From Sipunculus nudus (Eukaryota; Annelida; Sipuncula; Golfingiida; Sipunculidae): a stretch of 64,000 nt of DNA. The stretch covers positions 104,605,142 to 104,669,141 of the forward strand of contig CM049306.1 in assembly GCA_026874595.1 (NCBI GenBank). The letters are read 5' to 3'. Below are positions 37,081 to 51,337 of this stretch, piece by piece. How positions within the stretch are numbered: the stretch's first letter is position 1; every line of letters starts with the position of its first letter. Under the pieces are notes generated by a model. It was not told where the DNA came from, searched no databases, and saw only the letters and a list, made by a program, of their open reading frames with translations. Both the position numbers and the translations under genes were made by a program.

Positions 37081-40000
37081 AGAATACGTATAGACATGGC
37101 CAGCCTGTCACGCAAACACACGTATAGACATGGCCAGGCCGTCAGACAACCGCACGTGTGGAAGTACATGGCCAAGCCGCCAGACAACCAAACGTACAGA
37201 CCTGATCAAGTCGTCAGACAACCACACGTGTAGACCTGGCCTATTCTCAGAAAACCATATGTGTATACCGGATCAATTCGTCAGAAAACCATGCGTGTAA
37301 GACCTGACAAAATCGTCAGAACACACGTGTAGACCAGATCAAGTCTTAAGACAAACACACGTGTAAGGCCTGACCAAATCATCAGACAACCACACGTGTA
37401 GACCTGACAAAATCGTCAGAACACACGTGTAGACTAGATCAAGTCGTCAGACAAACACACGTGTAAGGCCTGACCAAATCGTCAGACAACCACACGTGTA
37501 GACCTGACAAAATCGTCAGAACACACGTGTAGACTAGATCAAGTCGTCAGGCAACCATACGTGTAAGACCTGACCAAATCGTTAGACAATCACACGTGTA
37601 AGACCTGACAAAATCGTCAGAACACACATTTAGACGAGGTCAAGTCGTCAGACAACCATATGTGTATACCGAACCAATTCGTCAGATAACCACACGTGTA
37701 AGACCTGACAAAATCGTCAGAACACACGTGTGGATCAGATCAAGTCGTCAGACAACCACACGTGTAAGACCTAACAAAATCGTCAGAAACACGTGTAGAC
37801 CAGGTCAAGTCGTCAAACAACCACACGTGTAAGACCTGACCAAATTGTCAGACAGCCACACGTGTAGACCTGACCAAGTCGTCAGACAACCACACGTGTA
37901 AGACCTGACCAATTCGTCAGACAATCACACGTGTAAGACCTGGCAAAGTCGTCAGAGAACCACACGTATAGATCTGACTAAGTCGTCAGACAACCACACG
38001 TGTAAGACCTGACCAAATCGTCAGACAACCACACGTGTAGACATGCATGGCCAAGTCGTCAGCCAACCAAACGTATAGACCTGACCAAATCCTCAGACAA
38101 CCACACGTGTAAGACCTGACCAAATCGTCAGACAACCACACGTGTAAGACCTGGCCAAGTCGTCAGACAACCACACGTGTAGACCTGGCCAATTCTCAGA
38201 CAACCATACGTGTAAGGCCTGACCAAATCCTCAGTCAACCAAACGTATAGATCTGACCAAGTCGTCATACAACCACTCGTGTAAGACCCGGCCAAATCGT
38301 CAGACAACCACACGTGTAGACATGCATGGCCAAGTCGTTAGCCAACCAAACGTATAGACTTGACCAAATCCTCAGACAACCACACGTGTAAGACCTGACC
38401 AAATCGTCAGACAACCACACGTGTAAGACCTGGCCTAGTCGTCAGATAACCACACGTGTAAGACCTGACAAAATCGTCAGAACACACGTGTGGATCAGAT
38501 CAAGTCGTCAGACAACCACACGTGTAAGACCTAACAAAATCGTCAGAAACACGTGTAGACCAGGTCAAGTCGTCAAACAACCACACGTGTAAGACCTGAC
38601 CAAATTGTCAGACAGCCACACGTGTAGACCTGACCAAGTCGTCAGACAACCACACGTGTAAGACCTGACCAATTCGTCAGACAAACACACGTGTAAGACC
38701 TGGCAAAGTCGTCAGAGAACCACACGTGTAGACCTGGCCAATTCTCAGACAACCACACGTGTAAGGCCTGACCAAATCCTCAGCCAACCAAACGTACAGA
38801 TCTGACTAAGTCGTCAGACAACCACACGTGTAAGAACTGACCAAATCGTCAGACAACCACACGTGTAGACATGCATGGCCAAGTCGTCAGCCAACCAAAC
38901 GTATAGACCTGACCAAATCCTCAGACAACCACACGTGTAAGACCTGACCAAATCGTCAGACAACCACACGTGTAAGACCTGGCCAAGTCGTCAGACAACC
39001 ACACGTGTAGACCTGGCCAATTCTCAGACAACCATACGTGTAAGGCCTGACCAAATCCTCAGCCAACCAAACGTATAGATCTGACCAAGTCGTCATACAA
39101 CCACTCGTGTAAGACCCGGTCAAATCGTCAGACAACCACACGTGTAGACATGCATGGCCAAGTCGTTAGCCAACCAAACGTATAGACCTGACCAAATCCT
39201 CAGACAACCACACGTGTAAGACCTGACCAAATCGTCAGACAACCACACGTGTAAGACCTGGCCAAGTCGTCAGACAACCACACGTGTAGACCTGACCAAA
39301 TCGTCAGACAACCACAGGTGTAGACCTGACCAAGTCGTCAGACAACCACACGTGTAAGACCTAACAAAATCGCCAGAAACACGTGTAGACCAGGTCAAGT
39401 CGTCAAACAACCACACGTGTAAGACCTGACCAAATTGTCAGACAGCCACACGTGTAGACCTGACCAAGTCGTCAGACAACCACACGTGTAAGACCTGGCC
39501 AATTCGTCAGACAACCACACGTGTAAGACCTGGCAAAGTCGTCAGAGAACCACACGTGTAGACCTGGCCAATTCTCAGACAACCACACGTGTAAGGCCTG
39601 ACCAAATCCTCAGCCAACCATACGTGTAAGGCTTGACCAAATCCTCAGCCAACCAAACGTATAGATCTGACTAAGTCGTCAGACAACCACACGTGTTAGA
39701 CCTGACCAAATCGTCAGACAACCACACGTGTAGACATGCATGGCCAAGTCGTCAGCCAACCAAACGTATAGACCTGACCAAATCCTCAGACAACCACACG
39801 TGTAAGACCTGACCAAATCGTCAGACAACCACACGTGTAAGACCTGGCCAAGTCGTCAGACAACCACACGTGTAGACCTGGCCAATTCTCAGACAACCAT
39901 ACGTGTAAGGCCTGACCAAATCCTCAGCCAACCAAACGTATAGATCTGACCAAGTCGTCATACAACCACTCGTGTAAGACCCGGCCAAATCGTCAGACAA

Positions 40001-40365
40001 CCACACGTGTAGACATGCATGGCCAAGTCGTTAGCCAACCAAACGTATAGACCTGACCAAATCCTCAGACAACCACACGTGTAAGACCTGACCAAATCGT
40101 CAGACAACCACACGTGTAAGACCTGGCCAAGTCGTCAGACAACCACACGTGTAAGACCTGGCCAAGTCGTCAGACAACCACACGTGTAGACCTGACCAAA
40201 TCGTCAGACAACCACAGGTGTAGACCTGACCAAGTCGTCAGACAACCACACGTGTAAGACCTGGCCAAGTCGTAAGACAACCACACGTGTAAGACCTGGC
40301 CAAGTCATCAGACAACCACACGTGTAAGACCTGGCGAAGTCGTCAGACAACCATACGTGTAAGAG
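37080..40365. repeat. 3.3-kb 35-bp minisatellite with higher-order repeats; CACGTG in most units
   Basis: About 90 units close to GTCAGACAACCACACGTGTA plus AGACCTGACCAAATC. The marker variant GTAGACATGCATGGCCAAGT occurs in pairs 279 bp apart at 38041/38320, 38869/39148 and 39734/40013. The pairs repeat every 828 and 865 bp, which differ by about one monomer. A second marker, ACCAGGTCAAGTCGTCAAAC, recurs at about 37799, 38559 and 39389. Nearly identical 61-codon minus frames at 38128, 38956 and 39821 are by-products. Each standard unit holds the palindrome ACACGTGT, which includes the E-box CACGTG. Confidence 0.95.
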
Positions 40366-40710
40366 CACTGTCGCTTGAATATTTATTTTAGGGGAAATAG
40401 AAATAAAACAATAGAGATTAGGACAAATGCGTGTTTCGGGCACCTCTTTTTTAATACACGTCACCTCTGTACGAAGTACCACGCAAGGCACGACTATATA
40501 TCCTCCATACCCACAAATACAGGTTCAAGCGACTGAGGTAAGAGGGATGGATATTCTCGCCTGCTGCATGTATAATATTATGTCATGTCTTGATTGTACG
40601 TGTGCCAACCTGAGTATGTCAATGCATATTTTTAACGAAGTATATCTTAAGCTTTTTTTGTAGATTTGTGTTTGTGTGTGTAGCATATACGTCATTTTGT
40701 GCGTACCAGT

Positions 40711-41048
40711 CAGGGGCGTCAATATAAGTTGGGGGGGCGAAACTTTTTTTTGCAAGGGGCGGGGGGGGGGGGGGGTCAATGTAACCATACCCCACTTTTC
40801 AGATAACATTATTTATATATTGCAATTAAATATAGTAATACATAAAATTATAGACTTTGGTACAATTTATGAGTTTAGTGTTTGAAATATATCAACACCA
40901 GGTTTAGAATTAACTTATTCTTGAAACATAATACCTTATTTTCTAAAATCATAATACTTCATTGTAATAAATTTGTAATGTGATCAAGCATATATATTTG
41001 AAATGTGTCATACAGATGCAAACATATTTGGAATGTGTTATACAAACG

Positions 41049-41097
<49 letters not shown>

Positions 41098-41162
41098 TGT
41101 GTATGTGTGTCTATGAGTAATCCCCCCCCGGGCTCACTTTGGAAGATATATTGACGCCACTG
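40711..41162. mobile_element. hAT-type MITE, 452 bp, with perfect 8-bp TSD
   Basis: GTACCAGT flanks both sides (40703-40710 and 41163-41170). The left end CAGGGGCGTCAATATA is inverted at the right end (CAGTGGCGTCAATATA as reverse complement). The 8-bp duplication and CAGNGGCGTC ends are typical of the hAT superfamily. The body has a G run of about 14 (40760), a (TA)n tract (41050-41093) and a C run near the right end. No coding sequence, so it is non-autonomous. Confidence 0.9.
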
Positions 41163-41170
41163 GTACCAGT

Positions 41171-42020
41171 ACTTCTTACAGTGTGCACGGAAGCCCTCAT
41201 ATGTCACATTTTTTATAGATTGTTGTTGAAGGGATATATGATTGATTCCGTGATATATAACCACACAGAGAAAGGGGTTTCCAAACCAGCATAATAAGCC
41301 AGATAATTCAAACACAAGGCAGTTTTTATACAGCCATCCTTATCGTCAGACATATCTGCTTGCCGTCCATGTTTTTTTTCGTATAATGTTTGCCAAAAAT
41401 ACCTTCATCTGTATATCAGAGTCGAGGAATTATTATCCGGGTCAATGCTGGCGAGTGCTATCGTTTCCTTCTGCAAATTTTTATCTGAAGTGATGGATTG
41501 TTATTATAACAATAGCTTAAAACGTTCAAAGATTCCTACAAGCCCTCATTCCTTATACCTGCAGGGATGAACTTTACTGAACAAATGAGTCCAAGTTATA
41601 CAGTTACATCACCTTATGTACTTGCCAAATTACTGTCACCATGACATTGTAATATACTGTGACGAGGGTTTCAAATTTACGAGATTCTCGAAAGGAAAAC
41701 TATCGCGAAATGTCTACACAGTAATTTACTCCATAGCCCTGATGTTATCTCATGTGACTAGCGTACTGGCATAATTTAATTAAAAGCAATACTTTTGTAT
41801 ATCAGCCACTGTTGCTTCTCGTTATTCTCTCAGCTGCTCGTGAAATTGAAAAGATGTTGCGTACATATAAGACGGACAATTTATTGATATAATTTTGGTT
41901 ATGTACTTTTAAGTTTCTGTATGGAAATCGGAAAAAGAAAACCATCCTGAAAGACTGAAGAATTGAAAATCGGGAATATTTAACCCCGCGAATATAAAGT
42001 CAACTGCAGTATGACATAGG
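41171..42020. other. non-coding, nothing recognised
   Basis: Unique-looking sequence with no domain-bearing frame. Confidence 0.55.
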
Positions 42021-42880
42021 CCTACTAATACCCTGAGAACATACCATATAACATAATCATCAAATAGTAATATAGTCACAATACCCTGAGAACATACCAT
42101 ATATCATCACCATCACATAGTAAAATAATCACACTACCCTGAGAACATACCATATCACATCACCATCACTAAGTAATATAGTCACACCACCCTGAGAACA
42201 TACTATATTATATAATCATCACATTGTAATATAGTCACAATACCCTAAGTACATACCATATAACATCACCATCACATAGAAATATAGTCACACTACCCTG
42301 AGTACATACCATATCATATCACCATGACATAGAAATATAGTCACACTACCCTGAGAACATACTATATTACATAATCATCACATAGTAATATAGTCACATT
42401 ACCCTATAAGTATATACCATATAACATCACCATCACATAGTAAGATAGTCACACTACCCTGAGTACATACCATATCATATCACCATGACATAGAAATATA
42501 GTCACACTACCCTGAGAACATACTATATTACATAATCATCATATAGTAATATAGTCACGATGCCCTTTGTACATACCGTATTACATCACCATCATATGGT
42601 AATATAGTCACACTGCCCTGAGTACATACAATATTACATCACCATCATATGGTAATATAGTCACACTGCCTTGAGAACATAACATATTACATCACCATCA
42701 TATAGTAATATAGTCACACTGCCCTGAGAACATACCGTATTACATCACCATCATATAGTAATGTAGTCACACTGCCCATATTACATATATACCATATTAC
42801 ATCCCTATCATATGGAAATATAGTCACAGCACCCTGAGTACATACAGCATTACATCATCATCACGTTGTACAAGATGCAT
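42020..42880. repeat. 53-bp minisatellite, about 16 copies
   Basis: Units like ATAGTCACACTACCCTGAGA plus ACATACCATATTACATCACC and ATCACATAGTAAT repeat with a 53-bp period. Unit variants (CTGAGTACATACC, CTTTGTACATACC) are interspersed. After a break, two decayed units reappear at 43070-43190. Confidence 0.95.
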
Positions 42881-44159
42881 GCAGTCGACGAGCGACAGCA
42901 AGAGAAGTCTTTCCCCTCTCCATCCCCAATAGCCTCCTTTACCTTCCAACTACTCGGTCTGAACGACTCCCTTCCCGGTAATCGCAGGTGAGCAGTAATA
43001 TAGAATAACTCAGACAAGATGTAGCATAAAATCTATTCCTCGCGCCTGAGTAAATATACCAATTACAATATGCATATTACCGTCACGTCGTAATATTATC
43101 ACACCCTACTGATCACTTACACTGTAATATCATCATTACGTTGTCATATAATCACACTACCTTAAGTTCATATCATATAACACCATCATAACATAAAGCC
43201 CAGTAATCCCCTAAAATGATACACATCCACATTTGAGTGTTATCTGAGAGATGCTGTTCTAGAATCTGCAGCAAAATTGAGCAAAATTGGTGTTTAGTCG
43301 TTTGGGATTGTACAATTTTTGCTCGGGAGTCACAACAAAAGTGAACAATACATCTATCCCTAAACATCAGAAGCCGATACGAATCCTGGAACTGTGTTTT
43401 TCCATGCAGATACAATTTTTAGCCATGACAAATGTTTGTATTGGTTAGACATACTGAAATGAAAAGGTAGAATATGAAAATGTTGAGGGATGCAAACAAA
43501 ATATAAATATAAGGATATATAATATAAGCTTAAATAGACATTTAAGATCAAACAGAGGTAAAACACGCCGCATGTAGGACAATGTCATATTATATGTCAA
43601 TTGTATCTGCATCCGTAAGTGTATGTGAGTTGTACTGTGATTAAATTGCGCTAAAACTATTGCTTGGTGTCTGATCTGTAAGGGACTAGGCGAGGAGGTT
43701 TTTTACGGGGTTTCATCCTTCCGCCAGGGGTCGTTTCTACTCAGTAACAACCTCTACCTGTAGGGCAATGTGGGACGACCTGGACAACTTGTCTCAAATA
43801 TCAAAATTTAAAATTAAAATTGTTACATTTCAAGGAAACACCTTTTATTTACATTTCACATGCGTATGCTTATAAAATATTACTTATTTCGTGAGGTCCT
43901 TACAACGAAACACCCATGTTTATGTTATTTGCTTTGAAACAATCATTGTTTAACATATTTTAACATATATTCAAGCGCGGCCCTAACAACAGGTTTTTTT
44001 TTTTGGCTGGGTCCAGTGGTGGTGCGTCCAAGAAGTGTACACGAGTCACCTGATTGGTTGAACTTTCTTGTTTATAATTCATAATATAGCATGCCGGTTG
44101 TGTGTGTGGGGGGGGGGGGAAGAAACCTGCTGACAACCTGCTTACAAAAAGGTGATGTA
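42881..44159. other. non-coding; G run at about 44108
   Basis: No domain-bearing frame. The minus frames at 43173-43566 lack splice context and recognisable motifs. Confidence 0.55.
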
Positions 44160-44167
44160 ATACCTAC

Positions 44168-44584
44168 TAGTGGTGTGCGAATTAATAAATCAATGCATCG
44201 TCGTTTTCTTTAATAATCGAATTAATCGATTGTATTTTTGCAAAATCGATCACTAACGATTATGTATGCACATCCAAAAGTGTCATATTATCCACCTAAA
44301 ATATTCTTATTACATCAGAGGTATAAAAATGACGGGGCACAAAACAGCGAACAGCATTAAAACTTAACCTTGTGCATGCAACGAATATATTGAGTTTCTA
44401 CAACTTGACCTTTTAATGTGCTGTACAGGTTAAACTGAATTAAAGTGTATATTTTAGGTTTTATATTATACATCATCTTTCACGGTAAAATAGACGCTAC
44501 ATAAAATAATCGATTAATGATCGATCATTGATCGTTTTTTCTTTCAATCATTGAAAATGATTTTACAACCCATACCTGCCACTA
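44168..44584. mobile_element. 417-bp MITE with TAGTGG ends and 8-bp TSD
   Basis: ATACCTAC (44160-44167) and GTACCTAC (44585-44592) match at 7 of 8 bases. The element starts TAGTGGTGTGCGAATT and ends CCACTA. Subterminal ATCGATTAAT-type motifs occur near both ends in opposing orientation. The TSD length suggests a hAT-type mobiliser; no coding sequence. Confidence 0.75.
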
Positions 44585-44879
44585 GTACCTACTATTTATA
44601 GCTGTATAGAACCTCTTTTTTTGTCCATTGTTTCTCAAATGACGGGCAGGTTACTGTGCAGACATTTCAATCAAAGGAATATCAACGCAAGTTAACTATT
44701 ACATATTGTTACAGTAAGCTTTGGGTGTTTAAATCCTTGGAGTTACACTTGATCATAACAGGTTGATATTAACAAAAGTTACCACTTTTGCCAGCCTCCT
44801 TCTAAAACAGACACCCCAAATTATTTGCTCATATGATGATATTCTAACACATATACGTTTACAATGACGCACACACTAA

Positions 44880-45430
44880 CACATGCAAATGGGTACATAC
44901 AAAATGGATCATGGACACAGCCAGATTTTCATGCAGATACCCACATTGACAAACAACCACAACACTGACACAGGAGGGTCGTCATCCGTTTGAAAAAAAA
45001 TATATATAAATCATTGAAGTTAAATGCATATTTACCTTTGCTTGTCATGTTGTTTCGTACTTTCGGCAAAAATAACCATTTACAGGACCCCATACTATAT
45101 TTGTTTGATCGGGTTGAACAAAAGTGGTGGAGATAAAATCAGACTGCGGAAAGTGGCGTCTGGACGTCCCGGTAGATGGCGTAACTGCCGTATTCAGTGG
45201 TGTCTTCACAAACTCGCCGGGTCAGCCGCTGCCCAGTCTATCTGTGTTCTATATCTCCATATTTACAGCATATATAACACGAACAAGAACTATTTGTGAC
45301 AAAAATATTGTGAACATGCTTTTAATTTTAATATTTTATATTTTGCCAATCTTGTTGGTGCGTAATTTCCGTGATGCGGCAAATTATGCACATGCTTGCT
45401 TGGATACTTTACGTGGAACATCTATTTAAA
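44880..45430. repeat. dispersed repeat, copy 1 (also at 46440-46730 plus 47285-47480, and in part 60490-60690)
   Basis: Shared blocks include GACAAACA(A/C)C and AATGCATATTTAC (AATTCATATTTAT), TTTACAGGAC, GTGG(T/A)GGAGATAAAATCAG, and GTAGATGGCG(T/C)AACTGC with CGGTATT. Copy 2 is split by about 560 bp. The frames at 45024-45429 are not supported by the other copies, which break them. Confidence 0.7.
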
Positions 45431-46439
45431 GTAAAAGCGTTGAAGGATTTCAATGAATGTGATAACACAATGACACTTATTGAGGAATTTTCAACATTAT
45501 GTAAAAGGATTACCCAGATGAATTTGAGGATTAACCAATAAATTGCATGCAGACTTAAGAAATGAGGGCTAATGCATGGAGGGTCACATGTTGTTCATAG
45601 TCCTGACCATGCCAGTGGGTCAGTTACTGTCTTTGTCCGGAGGGTCTAGCACAGGCGCTTGAATCAATATTTATAATAAAGTCTTCATATCTCCAATGTT
45701 CTTATAAATACTACGACGGAATCAGATCAAACGACCCAATAATAAAACGGTTATACCCAGTTATCACTTGTTATATGACAAGGTAGGCAACTCGGCAAAA
45801 ACCTTTCCTACTGCGGCCATTCCAGATGTCATCACTTGCCTGCATGTCAACGAAGCCCGCTTTCGCTAGGTCTGTTTAAAACGCGGAGAATCCGCTGAGA
45901 GATGGAGAATTCGCGGAGAATTTGCGGAGAAGTCGTGGAGAATTTGCGGAGAGTTTTTATATGCAATGATACTTTTAAATACACATTAAAATCACTTAAA
46001 ATGTCCAACTTTAATACTCTTAAGAAATTTGTTCACTGTTAAATGACCGAAATAATAAAAAAAGCACATTCACGTAAAATTTTTACGAAAAAAAACCTAA
46101 AAAATTTAAACTGACAGCAGTTCTGTTTACATTTAAAGTACCGAGGCTTAGATATTACACCGCAAATAGGTCCGCAGATTTATCAATATAATAAATCTGT
46201 TTCACGGACAAATGCTGTTTGTTTGATTATATTTGGAATAGATGTTGCCGAAACTTGTTTTATTTGTACTATTTGTCTTAATTATTGTGATTTTCAATTG
46301 CGGGTGATAAAGCTTGCGTCCGACTGGATATAATAGTAGTGCCTTGTGCACATTGACTGTCAGAGATCAATCCCTTTCGTGGACCAGATCTCGCATGGGG
46401 AGAATGGAGTACAACAACACCTTCCCTTCTTATATATAG

Positions 46440-48381
46440 TTATATAGGCACATGCAGACTGGACACAACCAGTTTCATACAGACACCCACACTGACAAAC
46501 ACCGACAACAATGACACACTGGAGGTTCATCATGCTCTTAAAAAATCAAAATTATTGAAGATAAATTCATATTTATATCTGCGTATCTTATTATGTCATA
46601 TTGTTTAGTACAATTCCGCAAACTTGACCATTTACAGGACTATTGTCGTTTGATCGAGTTAAAGAAAAGTGGTCGAGATAAAATCAGGCTGCGGTGAAAG
46701 TGGCGTGGGGACGTTCCGGTAGATGTAGCGCCTTATCGGCCCTCTGACATAACAATCAGATTAGTGGCTGTCGGGTGCCTTTGCATCTAGGTCTGAGGAA
46801 CGCATTGTAAGGCCCCATGAGGATGCAAATATTTTCGTCATTTTTGTCAACGCCTCGTGGCCTACAGGTACAATATAAATTGACATATACCAGACTAATC
46901 GCCAGCATATTAGTGGTCTTTCTAACAACACCAAACATAAGCGAGAAAAGTTCAGTTTTAACTCAGCATATTGGTAAACCCCCCCCCCCCCCGCATGTTA
47001 GTTGAATTTCTGACCACATGAATACAGACATGGCTCGCACGGTTTACTTGAAGTAGCCAACTTGTACGCGATACAGGAAATGACTCCTCACCATAGAGAT
47101 GGGGTTTCAGTTTCGGTTGTGAGTTCAGATGTATTCTCTTGCATTAATGCATCATTCGTAGCATAAACTTAAGATTATGGGACAACAATATGAATGCAAC
47201 ATGATGGAAGACAGCTGCGATGCATTTCTGGATCTTGCTTGTTTCACGACTCAAGTAGGCTTACCAGCCCAATTATCATTGCCTACTGAGTCAGGTTGCC
47301 ACGACTACAGTAGATGGCGCAACTGCGGTATTTCGTGGGGTCCTCACAATCCGGCTGTTTGAGCCGCTATACTGATTCTCGTGTGTACTGTCTCTCCATA
47401 TATATAGCATATAGGAAACAAACAAGAACGATTTGTAAAAAAAAAAAGTTTTGATCCTGCTTTTAATTTTAGGTGTCCCCATTATCCACGATGTCCAAGG
47501 TTACATTTAAAGTAGAAGAATAAGAAGAAGAAGAAAAAAAAAACAAAAAAAAAAACTCGGAAATAGGTATCCATGTAACTTGTAAGAGGTAATACAATAT
47601 TTTACCCAGAATGGTTTGCAAGAAGATATGTCAGTGCTAGGGTCACTGAAGTACTGACTCGTGTAAATAAAAAGCCCTTAATATGCCGCTAAAGATCTCG
47701 GCCTTGTGCGGCGGCATTCTCCTTTCCAAATCTGTCCAGTATAAAGTGTTTGTCGGTTAAACATATCTTATAATTTTTCCAAACCTGTGAAGCGATCTTA
47801 CCGGGTAATTTCCGTGATGCGGCATTGTGAAGATAAACAGAATTTTATGCCCTGTATTGATTTAATTATGTCTTAAAAATAAAAACCTCAGTGATTGGTT
47901 TATCATAGGATTAAATGAAAAATTATAACCTCACCATGCATATAACAAAGCCAGCATTCTAAACTTCAGTGATTGGTTGAATCATATGGTTGATTGAAAA
48001 ATTATCATGTCGCCATAAAACTTCGCCCTCATTCTAAACTTAAGTGATCAGTTGAATCATATGCTTAATTGGAAAATTATCATGTCGCCATATAACTTCG
48101 CCAGCCTTCTAGATCACACGATCGGAAAATTTACCAGGCTTCTGATCAAACGTTTGTGTGTGGTACGTAAATGCGGGAGATATATGACTCCCTATAAGAG
48201 AAACATTTCATAAAAAAAAATTGATGACGTGTTAGGTCAAGATAGCTACCAGACAAAACTACCTACCAACAACAATAAGCAAACTTCCCAAAAAAAATCA
48301 CTTATACAGGGCGAATAAATTTTTTTGTGATGATTTCAATAGTACGAGTTAAAAACTCAGTATGAGAAATGGTACATGCAG

Positions 48382-48434
<53 letters not shown>

Positions 48435-49560
48435 ATATATATAAGATAAATATATGTTCCGGTCTTGGAACCGGCCTTTATATAAACCTCTTGCAAAGAA
48501 ATTTCGGGAAAGTTCTACTCAACGAATTTTTTCCGGAACTATCCACATGGAAATTACCAGCAAGCCTCCCAGAAGATTCTCAACCTCCAGAATGTTCAGT
48601 CAGTCAATCAAAACAAACCGTAGTACAGTTATTACATGATACATAAACAAACCAATATACTGAAAAACAACATTATAAAATATTACTTACTACGTTTCCC
48701 TTACCACTGTGTCAAATTTATATATACAATGAACCAGCAGGGCTATTCATACATCTCTCTCTCTCTCTATCTCTCTCTCACACACACACACAAACACACA
48801 CACACACACACACATATATATATCAGAGAGAGTAAGACTGATCAACGATTCATAGTCATTCAGTTGCATCCAGGAAAAGAAAAAAGGGCTGATAAATTCA
48901 GTAGTGATGTAATTAATAATTCGAGGTTTAATCAGTGTTGTTTACATTGGATTGTCACAGCAATATTTATATCCAGGAAGAAAGTATAGGGGCTAATACA
49001 CTGACAGGTCGATATAATCGAATACAACTTGTTGGTTTAATGTTGCTAATATATTATGTATACATTAATGAGTCGGTGTATTACATGTATAATTTAACTT
49101 GTTTGGTTACAGTTGCTGATACATTTACAGGTCCGTATAAATGAATGCATCTCGTTAATTTAATATTGCTGATACAATAGGTCCGTATAATAAAATATAA
49201 CTTATAAGTGTCTGCATAGAGCTTTCACTTTGACAGAACAGTAAGCCTGAGAGACGATGTTTGTTTACATGGGCGATATTACAAGAATTAAATCAAAGAA
49301 ATGTCATTATTTATTTGTGGTCTAAATAGTAGGAGAGGATATTTATATTTCCTATCTGTTACAGAATACTCCAAAACGTTTGTTATACTAGACAGGAAGC
49401 GATTCCTAGTAGAGCTCTGTAATTACAGAGTTTCTGTTGACCGAACTACACCTTTCTCAAGTGATAGAAGTTATTCCGCTGTATCATATAGGCCGAAACC
49501 AGGGCTGATTTCCTTAAGTAATGTAGAATATCTAAAGCTTGCATTACTTTACATGTCTCT

Positions 49561-49609
<49 letters not shown>

Positions 49610-49626
49610 TATATACATATATATAT

Positions 49627-49670
<44 letters not shown>

Positions 49671-50950
49671 GTTGTTGTCTTTCAGATATAATGTATGGAA
49701 CTGTCAATAACTGTGTTAATCAGGATTCTGACAAGTCAGAGAAACTATACCATTACTTACATATATATGCTAATTTACCGGATCAGTGGAAACTGAGAAA
49801 CTAGATATTATTAGTTACATGTTAGATATTATATGTTACACTGATTAATAATTTGTACATCTGTCAAAACTTTTTTCAGTCTAGTTTAATTTCATGTAAT
49901 TTAAGTTGACGGTTTTCTTCAGGATGTGTCTGGAATAAATCAGTAATGTCACACGGCATCGTTTACTAATGGTTAGCAGCCCCGCGCACTAGTAACACAA
50001 CTTGTTAGGTAACTATTACTGATACTTTCGTAGGCCTGTATAATATAATACAACCTGTTAGATTTATGTTTTGCTTGTCTAATTATTGTTGTAACAGAAG
50101 AAACAGGTTGAACCCAGAAGAATCAAACACAATTATCAGGGAAATCCATATAAACAGTTACTTTAAACTCTGCATAATCACGGCCTAAAATCAATTCGTA
50201 ACTATGAAAATATGGACGCTTAGGCAAAATGAGGTATTATTCAGGGTTTGGGAAATAGTAATACGTAATAGTAATGGTAACAGAAAACTAGAATATGGGA
50301 AGTCGCCAATGTGACTACAGTTATCCGCCAGATCACAGAGGCATGGGTAAAGTGAGGCATGGAATCTCTCTTTACGCGATAGCCCTCCAAAATTGTGTCC
50401 TCAGAAATACCTAAGTATCCAAAGACGCACGAATGGACTAAACTAAAAAAATAATGTAGGTGGCACAACCAGTCATGTGTATACGATAAAGCCATCCTAT
50501 TTAAGCCGATACACCAAATCAATCCTGAGATATGTGTGATTTTCACCAACAGACCTACAGATGGATTTCAGATGAAATTGTTTGTTGGTGTCTTGTACAC
50601 AAGATAAATCATTCCAAGACCAGTAAACAGAACAGTAGGTGGCGTCACGGTCTGGTCTATGACAAATTAAGCTATCAAAGATGGATAAGCGAGCAAATTT
50701 CAGGCTGACACATCCATCTACTCCTGAGAAATGTGCAATGTTCATATGTGAAAACGATTGAAGGTGGCACCCCCAGTCTTTTGTACAAGATTGGGATAAC
50801 CAAGATCTATTGACATGCAAAATTTCAGGCTGATACATTAACCCACTCCTGGGATAAATGCATAAATGTACTCTACACATACGTGATTGTAGTCTCGTAT
50901 ATGACAAATCTACTCAAAACGGATGAAGGTGCAAAATTTCAGGCCGATAT
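46440..50950. repeat. left flanking block of gene C, collinear with 60490-63300
   Basis: In the same order, both blocks have the 46.5-kb type repeat, CCACTGAAG(T/C)A followed by GGCTCGTG-type sequence and (T/C)GGCCTTGTG, a (TA)n tract (48384-48431), a block matching TTTAATCAGTGTTGTTTACA then TTGGATTGTCACA (48927-48985), about 54-bp units around CAGGTCCGTATAA and TTGCTGATAC, and about 118-bp units with GCAAAATTTCAGGC(T/C)GATA. A second (TA)n tract is at 49565-49670. No gene was recognised inside. Confidence 0.75.
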
Positions 50951-51270
50951 GCCAAACCACTCATAAAAATATATATAAATATATGTATAAATTTATTTTA
51001 ATTTCAATTCATCCATGCAGCTTTTGGAAATAAAACTTAACTATTTTACTAATTATGAACCGTTTCGTTCAAGATGTCAATTTAAAGAATTGTATTTTAT
51101 TGTGACCAAAAAGTAATTTGAGAGCGTGACACCCATAATTTATGACATATAATTGTAAAGCAATTAAATTTGTGTCGGTGTTGACATAGGTTTGAAATTA
51201 GTGCATTCCTCTGGAGGTTATTACATGTGATCAAGCAGCCATCTACGCTTCATCCTCCTTCAAAATTTAT

Positions 51271-51272
<2 letters not shown>

Positions 51273-51333
<61 letters not shown>
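51273..51333. repeat. (TA)n microsatellite
   Basis: About 30 TA units; no coding potential. Confidence 0.95.

Positions 51334-51337
<4 letters not shown>

Noticed and set aside
38128-40006. Three near-identical 61-residue minus-strand frames as a gene family
   Set aside because: They are copies of the higher-order minisatellite unit, not genes.
37080-40365. CRISPR array
   Set aside because: Repeats are contiguous with no unique spacers, and the DNA is eukaryotic; it is a minisatellite.
48636-48989. 117-residue frame whose end (FNQCCLHWIVTAIFISRKKV) recurs at 61867-61929
   Set aside because: The shared end comes from the collinear repeat, where the DNA is also conserved outside the frame; upstream parts differ and include microsatellites.
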